From G942493375 sp942493375 (GTDB taxonomy: Bacteria; Armatimonadota; UBA5829): a stretch of DNA of 64,000 nucleotides. Each line of letters starts with the position of its first letter. Position 1 is the stretch's first letter. Of this stretch, positions 26,809 to 36,486 are shown piece after piece. A model generated the notes under the pieces. It was not told where the DNA came from and did no database searches. It was given only the letters and a program-made list of their open reading frames with translations. The stretch spans positions 1,488,001 through 1,552,000 of the forward strand of contig OW818698.1 of NCBI GenBank assembly GCA_942493375.1, in the 5' to 3' direction. Position numbers and translations under genes: made by a program.

Positions 26809-27624
26809 AAAGTTGCTCTTTTCTGTATATACTTTTCAATTCAGCCAGCGTCCGATTGTACGTAGGCATTTCCAGTAATAGGCAAACGAGTGCCTGCCAT
26901 TATAATATTCCATATCGACTAGCCAAGACTTTCCTAATATGCTACAATTGCCAGCCAGAACAGTTACTTACATAGTTATTACACTATGTAACATATACGG
27001 TATCCGATCTTCATCATAATACCATGTTTTTGCAATCACATGCATACAATATATATATCGCGACAACAGTATACGTACGTTTTTGCTCCGTATTAGCTAT
27101 ACTACTAACTACGTGGTTGGTAATCATCTCTATCCCCATAATACCTACGTATTTCCTACGTTAAGCTATTGTGAGCAAGTAAGATATATCTAATATAGTA
27201 ACCTACAAAATCCGAGTCCACATATTGAACATTTTCACCACTATGACCGATGCATATGTGTTTATTTATGTTATTCAGTCATTTTTTACCTATATATGCG
27301 CGACTAACTGCCGGCATATGAACCATTGCAGCTGGATTTACAATTTCATTTATGACACATTCTCGCACTCGCCCTAATGAAACTATGCATGTTAACCATA
27401 ATACATTAAGTGATTCATATCATCAGTGTATGAAAATCTGACGCCTATCATTTGTAGAACATCTTTTTATGTTCTTATTGCACAATATGAACTGGATCGA
27501 GATTCCTACACGATATGGATTGCTGGCAATGACGCCGAACAGCACTTCTGCAGAAGTAATGTCAAATGCTGTCTGGCCTCACAAAATAAAACTGACAAAA
27601 GATCAGGTATTTGGAGGACACATT
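26809..27624. other. Divergent intergenic region with CCTACGT motifs
   Basis: This gap of about 800 bases separates the minus-strand sensor genes from the plus-strand chemoreceptor. It is AT-rich, with no gene I can support. CCTACGT occurs at about 27143 and 27153, its complement ACGTAGG at about 26859, and ACTACGTGG at about 27108; they could be operator sites. Clear sigma-70 hexamers were not found. The last 150 bases are open in frame with the chemoreceptor, but lack a ribosome binding site. Confidence 0.35.
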
Positions 27625-30600
27625 TTGCAGATTTTTGAAGTAGTAAGCAAGCGACTAAAGGGCAGTGTTAAGAACAAGATTACCGCAATATGTATTGCCG
27701 CTGCACTTCTCCCAGTATTGATACTTCTAATAGTATCATCGGTTCAGAGACATCAGGTAGGCTCTCAGGTAGACTACGCACTTGACAAGCTCTCGAAGGA
27801 CCAGCTTCGCAGCATGGCGGTAGATGCATATGCACTCTGCCAAAGCCAGCAGGAAGCTCTTCTTCAGACTATAAAAGCAAACCTTAATGTTGCAGTAGAT
27901 CAACTTCAAAGACGAGGTGGAGCTGCACTGCAAGGTGAAACCGTTCAATGGTCCGCCTCTAATCAATTCACAAAAGCCTCAATTACAGCCAATCTACAAA
28001 AGATGGCGATCGGTGGACAATGGCTTGGTCAAAACAAAAGTCAGGCCACCAAAACTCCCCTGGTAGATGATGTCGCAAAACTTGTGGGAGGAGCATGCAC
28101 TGTATTCCAGCGTATGAACAGCCAGGGCGACATGCTCCGAGTAGCTACCAACGTAATGAAGAAAGACAACACCCGCGCAATCGGCACATATATCCCAGCA
28201 ACGAATGTAGATGGCAAGCCCAATCCAATTGTGAAAGCAGTCCTGAGCGGTAAACAGTTTGTTGGGCGCGCATTCGTAGTAGATGCGTGGTATATCGCTG
28301 CTTATGAACCCCTGAAAGACTCAACAGGAAGAGTCATCGGAATGCTGTTTGTAGGGGTTAAAGAAGAGAATGTTACAAGTCTTCGCAAAGCGATTATGTC
28401 ATCTAAAGTCGGTAAAACCGGCTATATCGCTGTTATAAGCGGAACTGGTAAAGAACAGGGTAACTATGTTATCTCTAAAGACGGAAAGCGCGATGGGGAG
28501 AATATCTGGAATGCCAAAGCTCCAGATGGTAAGATGTTTATTCAGGACATAGTTAATGGCGCCATTAAACACGGTGACCATAACGTGTTTTATTATAAAT
28601 ACGACTGGAAAAATGTCGGCGAAGACAAGGCAAGGAGTAAGATTGCAGCAATCACCTATTTTGAACCCTGGGACTGGGTAATTGCTGTAGGGGCTTATGA
28701 AGATGAACTAAAAGCCACCGCAGATATAGCCCGCAATTCCCTAACCCGCATGCTGTTAATGGTCCTGGTGACGGGTCTGATTTGTTTCCTGTTAGCCTGG
28801 GTGGCATCCTCTGTTTTTGCATCAAAGATAGCAAATCCTATTAAGATGCTGGCTAGTGTAGCAGACAAAATCGCCATAGGTGATGTTACAGCAACTGCTG
28901 ACCATTCATCTGGTGATGAAATCGGCATGCTGTCTGATTCAATGAATAAGATGGCACAGAATATCCGTGAACAGGCAATGGCTGTCCAGAGTGTAGCTGA
29001 GGGTAACTTCGATCTGGAGATAACTACCAGATCAGAAAAAGACATACTTGCCATAAGCCTCAGCAAACTCGTGGTCACCCTTAAAAGCATGACCAATGAA
29101 GTCGCCGAACTTGCTCAGGCAGCAGTTGATGGCAAATTAGATGTCCGCGGTAATCTGGATGACCTGAGTGGCGGATACAGAGACATAGTAAAGGGATTCA
29201 ATGACACCCTCGATTCACTTATAGGACCTCTCAATGTCGCTGCTGAATACGTCGAGAGGATTTCCAACGGCGACATCCCGACCAGGATCACCGACAACTA
29301 CAATGGCGATTTCAATGAGATCAAACTCAACCTAAATCGCTGCATTGATGCGATCAATGAACTGGTCAATGATGCAAATATGCTCAGCAATGCTGCTCTT
29401 GAAGGTCACTTCGAGACTAGAGCCGATGTCACAAAGCATGGCGGGGAGTTCGCACGCATAGTAAATGGTGTAAATAGCACCCTGGACACAGTAGTTGATA
29501 AGGTCTTCTGGTTTGAACAGCTTCTGGATTCAATTCCATTCCCTATGTCCGTCACCGATATGGATATGAAATGGACGTTTGTTAATAAGCCGGTTGAAGA
29601 TCTGCTCAAAGTTAAAAGATCAGAGATAATCGGCAAAGATTGCAGCAACTGGGGAGCTGGTATCTGTAAGACAGAGAACTGTGGGATAACAGGACTTCGC
29701 AGAGGCGATCCTCAGACACTCTTTGAACAGATGGGGATGAACTTCCAGGTCGATACCTCATACATAACAAATGTAAATGGTGAAAATGTTGGTCACGTTG
29801 AGGTAATCCAGGATATCACAGCCAGAGCAAAGGTAACTGCATATCAAGCAATAGAGATAAAACGACTGGCAGCTAACCTGGATAAACTGGCTGCGGGTGA
29901 TCTTACTCTCGACATGGAAGTTGCAGCTTCGGACGAATATACCAAAGCTGACAGAGAGAACTTCCTGACAATCAATGAAAACCTGTTAAAAGTCCGAAAC
30001 TCAGTCTCTGTGTTGGTTTCAGATGCAAAGAAATTGATAAATGCCAGTGAAGTGGGCGATTTTGACACCAGAGCAGATGGAAGCATCCACCAGGGAGCTT
30101 TCCGAGAGGTAATTGAAGGTATCAATGGAATTGTTGGGAGTTTGACCAGTACATTTAAACGAGTCATCGACAGAATCGACGAGATGGCTCAGGGTGAAAT
30201 ACCCAATGAAATCACAACAGATTACCAGGGCGAGTATCTGCGAATGAAACTGTCACTTAATCAATGTTTCACTAGCATTCGCAGCCTTGTAAAAGATGCC
30301 AATATGCTTGCAGAAGCAGCGACTGCTGGAAATTTGGATGCCAGAGCTGATGTCAGTCATCACAAGGGTGATTATGCCAAAGTAATCCAAGGGGTAAACA
30401 ACACCCTGGATGCTCTGACTGATCCGCTGAAAGTAGCTGCTGACTACATGGAACAGATCTCCAATGGGACAATTCCTGAGCCTATTACAGCAAAATATCA
30501 GGGAGACTTTGAGAATGTTAAAAACAGCTTGAACCGCTGTATCGGAGCAATCAATGCTTTGATTGCAGACGCTAATATGCTCAGCGATTCGGCAGTAAAT

Positions 30601-32238
30601 GGAAGGCTCGAAGCTCGTGCTGATGCTTCCAAGCATTCGGGAGATTTCCGCAGGATCATTGAAGGGGTCAATGCAACTCTGGATTCCTTGATAGGCCGTC
30701 TGAATACAGCGGCTGATTTCATCGCAAAAGTAGCTAGCGGGGATAATCTCTCCAAAATTGATGAACAATACAAAGGGGATTACGAGTCTCTTAAAAACAA
30801 TATCAATACTGCTGTGGATATTCTATATGGTCTGCTTAGTGAAGTAGGCAAAATGACTGAGGCATCCGCAAATGGCGATCTCTCCGTCCGAGCGAATACA
30901 GACTCCTATAATGGTGCATGGCGTGCTCTGCTTTCAGGTATGAATGATACCCTGAGCAGTGTGGTTGTTCCTATAAATGAGGCATCAGATGTCCTGGACA
31001 AACTGGCATCCAATAACCTTACAGCCAGAATGCAGGGTGAATATCGTGGTGACCTTGCGAAAATCAAAGACAGCGTCAACACAGCAATGGACAATCTGGA
31101 AATGACAATGAGTGAAGTCGCATCCGCTGCTGACAGTGTCGCTGACACGAGTAAATCACTGAGTTCCACGGCTGCAGGTCTCGGGCAAGCTTCAATGCAG
31201 ATTGCACAAACCGTTGATCAGGTAGCATCCGGATCTCAGGAACAGACTCGGGTCGTCCAGGAAAGCACTACATCCATGGAACAGCTCTCAAGGGCGATTG
31301 CGGAAGTTGCATCCGGGGCACAGAGTCAGGCCCAAATGGTGGACCGCACAGCTGCCCTGACTCAGGAAATCACAAAATCGATCAATGTAGTTGCTGAAAG
31401 TGCCCAGAAGGTTGCTGAAGCAGGTCGTGAGGTCAGCATAGTAGCCACAGCCGGCGGTGAGCAGGTAACTCAGTCGGGTGTTGGTATGCTGCGTATCAAA
31501 GATGCGACTGATAAAGTGGGCACTATGGTAAAGAAGCTGGGAGACAGCAGCAACCAGATCGGTGCGATTGTCGAGACCATAAGCGATATAGCTGAACAGA
31601 CCAACCTCCTTGCATTAAATGCGGCAATTGAAGCTGCAAGAGCAGGCGAGCACGGTAAAGGCTTTGCTGTTGTCGCAGATGAAGTCAGAAAACTTGCTGA
31701 AAGGTCTGCCAAGGCAACAGGTGAGATATCTGAACTGATCGGCTCCATGCAGGATGTCATCGGAAATGCCGTTAGTGCAATGGAACTGGGAAGCCGCGAA
31801 GTTACCGGGGGGACAGAACTAGCCTCTAAAGCTGGAGATGCCCTGAAGAGCATACAAGAAGCAGTCAACGGTATAGTTCGGCGCATTGATGAAGTTGCTT
31901 CATCAGCCGTTCAGATGGCAAAATCCAGTGCTGAAGTGATAACTTCGGTTGAGAGCGTCTCAGCAGTTACTGAAGAGACTACCGCATCTACTGAAGAGAT
32001 GGCAGCATTCAGCAATGAGGTCTCAAAACAGATCGAACAAGTGGCGTCTGTCAGTGAAGAGAATGCCGCGGCAGCCGAGGAAGTATCGGCTACTACCGAA
32101 GAACAAACAGCAGCAGCTGAAGAAGTTGCGGAATCCACCCGGCAACTGGCAGAGATGTCCAACCACCTGCAGGAGTTGGTCTCTATGTTTACGATCAGAA
32201 TGGGATCAGACAACGGTACCCATATAAGAGCTGCATAA
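27625..32238 (+). CDS. Methyl-accepting chemotaxis protein with Cache, poly-HAMP and PAS modules
   Basis: About 1537 residues. TM1 follows the N-terminus, then a periplasmic Cache_3-Cache_2 sensor (GRAFVVDAWYIAAYEPLKD, FEPWDWVIAVGAYEDE), TM2 (LLMVLVTGLICFLLAWVAS), and a chain of about a dozen HAMP-like repeats marked by (A/G)NMLS, NGD and GDFxxIxxxxN patterns. One PAS domain is inserted in the chain (IPFPMSVTDMDMKW, with a CSNWGAGICKTENCGI cysteine motif). The MCP hairpin tip EQTNLLALNAAIEAARAGE is intact. No C-terminal CheR-docking pentapeptide is present. TTG at 27625 is chosen as the start because GGAGG lies seven bases before it; the ATG at 27469 has no SD. Usual chemoreceptors have 500-700 residues. 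Confidence 0.9.
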   Translation: MQIFEVVSKRLKGSVKNKITAICIAAALLPVLILLIVSSVQRHQVGSQVDYALDKLSKDQLRSMAVDAYALCQSQQEALLQTIKANLNVAVDQLQRRGGAALQGETVQWSASNQFTKASITANLQKMAIGGQWLGQNKSQATKTPLVDDVAKLVGGACTVFQRMNSQGDMLRVATNVMKKDNTRAIGTYIPATNVDGKPNPIVKAVLSGKQFVGRAFVVDAWYIAAYEPLKDSTGRVIGMLFVGVKEENVTSLRKAIMSSKVGKTGYIAVISGTGKEQGNYVISKDGKRDGENIWNAKAPDGKMFIQDIVNGAIKHGDHNVFYYKYDWKNVGEDKARSKIAAITYFEPWDWVIAVGAYEDELKATADIARNSLTRMLLMVLVTGLICFLLAWVASSVFASKIANPIKMLASVADKIAIGDVTATADHSSGDEIGMLSDSMNKMAQNIREQAMAVQSVAEGNFDLEITTRSEKDILAISLSKLVVTLKSMTNEVAELAQAAVDGKLDVRGNLDDLSGGYRDIVKGFNDTLDSLIGPLNVAAEYVERISNGDIPTRITDNYNGDFNEIKLNLNRCIDAINELVNDANMLSNAALEGHFETRADVTKHGGEFARIVNGVNSTLDTVVDKVFWFEQLLDSIPFPMSVTDMDMKWTFVNKPVEDLLKVKRSEIIGKDCSNWGAGICKTENCGITGLRRGDPQTLFEQMGMNFQVDTSYITNVNGENVGHVEVIQDITARAKVTAYQAIEIKRLAANLDKLAAGDLTLDMEVAASDEYTKADRENFLTINENLLKVRNSVSVLVSDAKKLINASEVGDFDTRADGSIHQGAFREVIEGINGIVGSLTSTFKRVIDRIDEMAQGEIPNEITTDYQGEYLRMKLSLNQCFTSIRSLVKDANMLAEAATAGNLDARADVSHHKGDYAKVIQGVNNTLDALTDPLKVAADYMEQISNGTIPEPITAKYQGDFENVKNSLNRCIGAINALIADANMLSDSAVNGRLEARADASKHSGDFRRIIEGVNATLDSLIGRLNTAADFIAKVASGDNLSKIDEQYKGDYESLKNNINTAVDILYGLLSEVGKMTEASANGDLSVRANTDSYNGAWRALLSGMNDTLSSVVVPINEASDVLDKLASNNLTARMQGEYRGDLAKIKDSVNTAMDNLEMTMSEVASAADSVADTSKSLSSTAAGLGQASMQIAQTVDQVASGSQEQTRVVQESTTSMEQLSRAIAEVASGAQSQAQMVDRTAALTQEITKSINVVAESAQKVAEAGREVSIVATAGGEQVTQSGVGMLRIKDATDKVGTMVKKLGDSSNQIGAIVETISDIAEQTNLLALNAAIEAARAGEHGKGFAVVADEVRKLAERSAKATGEISELIGSMQDVIGNAVSAMELGSREVTGGTELASKAGDALKSIQEAVNGIVRRIDEVASSAVQMAKSSAEVITSVESVSAVTEETTASTEEMAAFSNEVSKQIEQVASVSEENAAAAEEVSATTEEQTAAAEEVAESTRQLAEMSNHLQELVSMFTIRMGSDNGTHIRAA

Positions 32239-32263
32239 CGACAGTAAATCTATAATATACTGA

Positions 32264-32301
32264 AAAATGGTCTAGTGGAAACACTGGACCATTTTTTATT
32301 T
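32264..32301 (+). terminator. Intrinsic terminator of the chemoreceptor gene
   Basis: Stem ATGGTCTAGTG / CACTGGACCAT around a GAAA tetraloop, with one G-U type pair, followed by TTTTTTATT. It begins 26 bases after the stop codon. Confidence 0.95.
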
Positions 32302-32311
32302 GTCTATAATG

Positions 32312-32380
32312 CAACTCTCTACCCGGTTGCTTTGGGAGGTAAATTGCGGGCGATTGGGGAATCATTGGTAGGTAGAGAGC
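32312..32380. repeat. Inverted repeat with a 47-nt loop
   Basis: CTCTCTACC at 32315-32323 pairs with GGTAGAGAG at 32371-32379. The loop holds GGAGGTAAATT but no coding frame I can support. Function unknown; it could be a structured RNA or a decayed element end. Confidence 0.4.
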
Positions 32381-32480
32381 AAAAGTCTCATTTGCAAACG
32401 GACTCATAATGTAAACATAACACAGCCAATCCAGAATTCCGTGGCTAATAGTAATGTAACAGCTCAATAATATGAGAACA

Positions 32481-32553
32481 TTGTCATCCTGAGGAACGAA
32501 GGATCTGCTTTCCATCCAGAAAAAGTAGATCCTTCGTTCCTCAGGATGACAAA
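32481..32553. repeat. Inverted pair of family A repeats (REPIN-like)
   Basis: Two family A copies face each other around a short spacer (TCCATCCAG), so the whole 70 bp can form one long hairpin. This is the arrangement seen in REPIN doublets. An ATG in the right-hand copy opens a frame into the mannosidase gene but is not a credible start. Confidence 0.8.
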
Positions 32554-32593
32554 TTCGCGCAATTCTGAACTGTTACATGGTAAGGACATTTTG

Positions 32594-35209
32594 ATGAATA
32601 CAACACCACTCCTGATTTTATGCGACAACCATATGGACGTCATCTGGCGCCGCAGTTTCCAGCAGCATTATCGGTCTGTTGATGGAATTATTCGACCCTA
32701 CTCCGACCTGGAGGAAGAACAAATCCGCAGGGCAGTTCATATGGCTCAGAGCTTCGGTCTGCGTTACACCTTGGAGCAGTCACTACCATTGAAAACCTAC
32801 CTGGATCGCAACCCCGACATGCTGCCTGTCGTGCAAGGTATGGTAAGTGATGGGCACATAGAGTTGCCGGGCGGCGGCGAGACTCTTATCGACTTGAACA
32901 TGGTCTGCGGTGAATCTCTAGTGCGCAACCACCTTTATAGCATTCTCTGGTGCGAGAAGACATTCGGGGTCCGTCCGAAGACAGCCAACGGAGCGGACCA
33001 GTTCGGGTACTGCGCTCAGTACCCACAGCTTCTACGTTTGTTCGGATACGAGGCACTGGCGAACTCATCAAGGTTGTTCGACGACGAGATACCCTTCTGG
33101 CGCGGTCTAGATGGAAGTATGGTGCTTGTTCGTCCTTCCTGGCAGAATATGGGATTGCCACAGGTATTCCTGCCGGGAGGATGCGTATATCCCCCATCTC
33201 CCTGCTGCGAGGGTGAAGGGTGTGCGATATGCGGTTATACCGGCCTGGATCTTTCAGATGAGAACATCCAGACCGACGAAACACTGGCAAAGCTGTTCGA
33301 AGAGATGAGTTCTATCGTAACTGGACCGATAGTGCTGCGCATTACTGGAGAGGAAAATCTTTGGAATGAGACCGCTCTGCAGCGTTTGGTGGCAATGGCA
33401 GGTGAACATGGTTTTGAGCCACGTTTCGTTACGATGACGGAATCGGTCAACACAACTGATAAAGACCTACTCACTCGTCTTCGTGAGGGAAACATCACCG
33501 AAGATGAGATATATCATAGTGTTGAAGCAAACCCACTATGCACCGGTTGTTATGTCAGTCGGATTCGTATTAAGCAGTGGAACCGAAAGCTGGAATCGCT
33601 GCTGCTCTCTGCGGAGACACTGGCAGCATTTGCCTACCAGCCTGGCGGTATTTACCCACGTGGTAAGTTTGAGCGACTTTGGAACCAGATGGCGCTGCTG
33701 CAGTTCCACGATGCAATCACCGGCAGCCACACTGACAGCGCCTATGAGGAATTGATAAGCCTCTGCAGGAACATCGCCCGTGACACCCACCAGATTTACG
33801 AATCATCGGCACGATCTATAGCCAGCCAGGTCTTGGCACCGGAAATGGACGGATACCAGGCATCTGCAGTGTTCAATTCTCTTCCCTGGGCTATTCAAGG
33901 TTCACCTGTCGATATTGTAATCGATATCCCACACGGAATTTCCGCAAATGGTATAGAGATTCTTGATGTCTCGAAGAACAATATTCCGATTGTATCGTAC
34001 GAACCAGTCCGGAACACAGTTGGCGGAAAAGTCAGAGTTCGACTTACTGGTCTGGAGATACCACCGCACGGTTATACTACTATCTATTATCGCTTCAGTG
34101 ATACACCAGTGACTGTTGTAACACTGAAGGAAAATACAATAGAGAATGAGTTTTATCGTCTCACATTCGGCACTCACGGTGTAGCAAATATCATAGACAA
34201 AGAGCTTGGGGAAGTGATTATGCAATCAGGTGCAGGCGGTCTTCTATTCGAAGAAGATTATGGCAGTGTATGGGAGACTCTTGCGAAACCCAGCTTTACC
34301 TGTTCGGTTGCAGATTATTCGTCGACTACTATCACTTTAACCGGTAGCGATAATATGCAGCAAGTAGTGATTGAGGGTAAGTTCGCTGATCGCCGAATCC
34401 AGCATGATCGGTTTATATCCCACATCAACTGGCGGCAGGAGATCACGCTCTATTCTAATGTAAAAAGAATCTACATAAAGACAACTGTTGATTGGGACAC
34501 AAGCAACAGCCGGTTAATGCTGCAATTCCCATTATCCTTCCGAACTCCGGAAGACGAAGCTTACTATGAAATCCCGTTTGGCGTCCTGCCTCGAAAGCGT
34601 TATGCTGGCAGATTTGGTATTCATACACATCCGAATGGCGACTGGCCTGCCCTGAACTTCGTTAGTTGCCACAATGAAGAGAAGGGTTACTGGGTTACAA
34701 TCGCAAACCAGGGTACTCCCTGTCACCGCGTGGAAGATGGTGTGGTAAAGATGACAGTTTTGCGCAGTCCGTGTATCCCATTGGCAGCCACAGATACCAA
34801 GGGTGCGCGAGAAGTCGGCACACACACTTTTGAGGTGATGATCTCATCAGCTGCGGGCAGCATTCAGGATGCAAACCCGGTAAGGCTGGGAATGGAGTTC
34901 AACACACCATTCATTGCGATTCCACTAGAGTCCAATGATGAACCAACACTTCCATCAAGTTACACATTCCTCAGCAATGACAACCCAGCGGTAGTGATAA
35001 GCGCCGTTAAAAGAGCGGAGGATGGAGATGATCTCATTGTCCGTCTTTATGATCCTCACGGAGAGGGTGTCCGAACGGTTTTAACAGGCATTAGGAATTG
35101 CGATCTTTCAGAGACAGATCTGCTGGAGCGCAACGGGAGTCAATCGGGTGATCTGGTTCTTGAACCTTATGAGATTAAGACGGTAAGGGTTGAGGAGTGC
35201 AGTGATTAA
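32594..35209 (+). CDS. GH38 alpha-mannosidase
   Basis: About 871 residues, cytoplasmic (no signal peptide). The GH38 motifs are present: NHMDVIWRR (metal-binding His and Asp), GADQFGYCAQYPQLLRLFG (nucleophile Asp, family form PDxFGxSxQxPQ), and LLQFHDAITGSHTDSAYEE (second His-Asp metal motif). A beta-rich C-terminal half follows, as usual. The catalytic half holds an uncommon Cys cluster (C-x6-CC-x4-C-x2-C in GGCVYPPSPCCEGEGCAIC), which may bind zinc. AAGGA lies seven bases before the chosen ATG. It would release mannose from oligosaccharides taken into the cell, and it stands alone between two terminators. Confidence 0.92.
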   Translation: MNTTPLLILCDNHMDVIWRRSFQQHYRSVDGIIRPYSDLEEEQIRRAVHMAQSFGLRYTLEQSLPLKTYLDRNPDMLPVVQGMVSDGHIELPGGGETLIDLNMVCGESLVRNHLYSILWCEKTFGVRPKTANGADQFGYCAQYPQLLRLFGYEALANSSRLFDDEIPFWRGLDGSMVLVRPSWQNMGLPQVFLPGGCVYPPSPCCEGEGCAICGYTGLDLSDENIQTDETLAKLFEEMSSIVTGPIVLRITGEENLWNETALQRLVAMAGEHGFEPRFVTMTESVNTTDKDLLTRLREGNITEDEIYHSVEANPLCTGCYVSRIRIKQWNRKLESLLLSAETLAAFAYQPGGIYPRGKFERLWNQMALLQFHDAITGSHTDSAYEELISLCRNIARDTHQIYESSARSIASQVLAPEMDGYQASAVFNSLPWAIQGSPVDIVIDIPHGISANGIEILDVSKNNIPIVSYEPVRNTVGGKVRVRLTGLEIPPHGYTTIYYRFSDTPVTVVTLKENTIENEFYRLTFGTHGVANIIDKELGEVIMQSGAGGLLFEEDYGSVWETLAKPSFTCSVADYSSTTITLTGSDNMQQVVIEGKFADRRIQHDRFISHINWRQEITLYSNVKRIYIKTTVDWDTSNSRLMLQFPLSFRTPEDEAYYEIPFGVLPRKRYAGRFGIHTHPNGDWPALNFVSCHNEEKGYWVTIANQGTPCHRVEDGVVKMTVLRSPCIPLAATDTKGAREVGTHTFEVMISSAAGSIQDANPVRLGMEFNTPFIAIPLESNDEPTLPSSYTFLSNDNPAVVISAVKRAEDGDDLIVRLYDPHGEGVRTVLTGIRNCDLSETDLLERNGSQSGDLVLEPYEIKTVRVEECSD

Positions 35210-35276
35210 GAACAGGAGTTATTACTGTATCTAGTCATTCTAATTGCTAACAGCTCCAGCATTAATCACACACCGT

Positions 35277-35320
35277 AGTCAGGGAATTATTCAGATGAAT
35301 AGTTCCCTGACTTCATTTAT
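35277..35320 (+). terminator. Probable terminator of the mannosidase gene
   Basis: Long stem AGTCAGGGAA...TATTCA paired with TGAATA...TTCCCTGACT, followed by TCATTTAT. The U-tract is weak. It lies 68 bases after the stop codon. Confidence 0.75.
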
Positions 35321-35463
35321 GATATATTAGTGATTATTACAGGTCTATTATTTGTTCTACATGGCTACTATCAAGCGTGCACGCTGATTACCTGCGGATT
35401 ATTGCAACACCTCTTGGATCGTTCTCCATAAACTATTGAAGCATTATTTACTGTTTTGTGACT

Positions 35464-35492
35464 TTGACTGTCCAGCATTCAACTGATATACT
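35464..35492 (+). promoter_or_regulatory. Sigma-70-type promoter of the pre-pilin gene
   Basis: TTGACT (35464-35469), a 17-bp spacer and TATACT (35487-35492). The predicted transcript start is near 35499, giving a short leader with AAAGGAG before the ATG. Confidence 0.8.
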
Positions 35493-35535
35493 GAATTACA
35501 ATCAAGTCGCCTTGTTCTACCCAAAGGAGTTTTAA

Positions 35536-36282
35536 ATGAGTTCGAAACGTGGATTTACTTTAATTGAACTGCTAGTTGTTATTGCAATTATAGCGATACT
35601 TGCAGCAATTCTTTTCCCAGTTTTTGCAAAAGCCAGGGAGAAAGCCAGACAGACTTCATGCGCCAACAATCTTAAACAGATTGCACTTGGAATATCCCAA
35701 TATTGCCAGGATTACGATGAAAGATTTCCTTCTGCCACCTATGCAATAGAACGCAATCCCGGCAGTGGACTGCCTGCATCAACTGCCGGTACTCCCAGCA
35801 TGGCTGGTTGGAGTTTTGAAGATGCTTCCGGCGGAGGCTATTCTGGAGTTAACCTTTATTCCTGGATGGATAGAATATTCCCCTACGTAAAGAGTATAAA
35901 AATATTTGAATGTCCTTCTGATCCATCATGGACCGGCACAAATTATCCTGACTATGGATTAAGCGGGAACATTACTGGTGGAGTAGGAGCTTACACAGGA
36001 GCTTGTCCTCCTCCTGTATCTCTTGGTGACATCAAACGACCATCAGAGATATGTATGGTTGGTGACTGGGGCGGATGGCTTGGTGCGTACCCAGCATGGG
36101 ATGGAGTCAATAACACTGGATGGTTCTATCCTTATCAAACTGATAGTGCTGGAACTGCCTATAAATCCTGTGTACATAGCGAAGGTGCTAATATGGCATT
36201 TGCTGATGGACACGTAAAATGGCTGAAACGTGGTAGTTCTGCCATCACGACAGCGAGAGCCTGGGATGTTAGACTAGACTAA
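35536..36282 (+). CDS. Type II/IV pseudopilin-like protein, DUF1559 (H-X9-DG) type
   Basis: A 248-residue protein with a class III signal: MSSKRG|FTLIELLVVIAIIAI, to be cut after Gly6 by a prepilin peptidase and methylated on Phe. The FPVFAKAREKARQTSC continuation and the C-terminal HSEGANMAFADGH motif define the DUF1559 / H-X9-DG group that is greatly expanded in Planctomycetota, Verrucomicrobiota and Armatimonadota. The form seen here is typical of Armatimonadota. It has its own promoter and terminator, so it is a single-gene unit. It may be a minor pseudopilin or secreted surface protein; its partner machinery is not in the window. Confidence 0.92.
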   Translation: MSSKRGFTLIELLVVIAIIAILAAILFPVFAKAREKARQTSCANNLKQIALGISQYCQDYDERFPSATYAIERNPGSGLPASTAGTPSMAGWSFEDASGGGYSGVNLYSWMDRIFPYVKSIKIFECPSDPSWTGTNYPDYGLSGNITGGVGAYTGACPPPVSLGDIKRPSEICMVGDWGGWLGAYPAWDGVNNTGWFYPYQTDSAGTAYKSCVHSEGANMAFADGHVKWLKRGSSAITTARAWDVRLD

Positions 36283-36331
36283 ATTATTACACTACACATT
36301 AATATGCACGAAACAAGGCGATGTAAAGTGA

Positions 36332-36369
36332 GTTGCTCTGGGTTCCAATACCAGAGCAACTTCTTTTTT
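36332..36369 (+). terminator. Intrinsic terminator of the pre-pilin gene
   Basis: Perfect 10-bp stem GTTGCTCTGG / CCAGAGCAAC, 9-nt loop, then TTCTTTTTT. Confidence 0.95.
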
Positions 36370-36486
36370 AAGTTACACATTTATATTCATAAAGCGATTT
36401 CTAAGATCGTCGCTTTGCATTTCCAATTGCCCTTGATACAAAAACCTGGTAATATCAGGCAAATATGCGTATTGGTTGGTCTACTA

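Noticed and set aside
26809..27468. Possible tRNA or small RNA gene in the divergent gap
   Set aside because: No cloverleaf, T-loop consensus or terminator was found.
32546..32593. ATG start for the mannosidase inside the family A repeat
   Set aside because: The ATG is part of the repeat (AGGATGACA) and lacks an SD; the ATG at 32594 has AAGGA.
36304..36486. N-terminal extension of the multidomain glycosidase
   Set aside because: The stretch contains the pre-pilin terminator and lies before a clear signal peptide.
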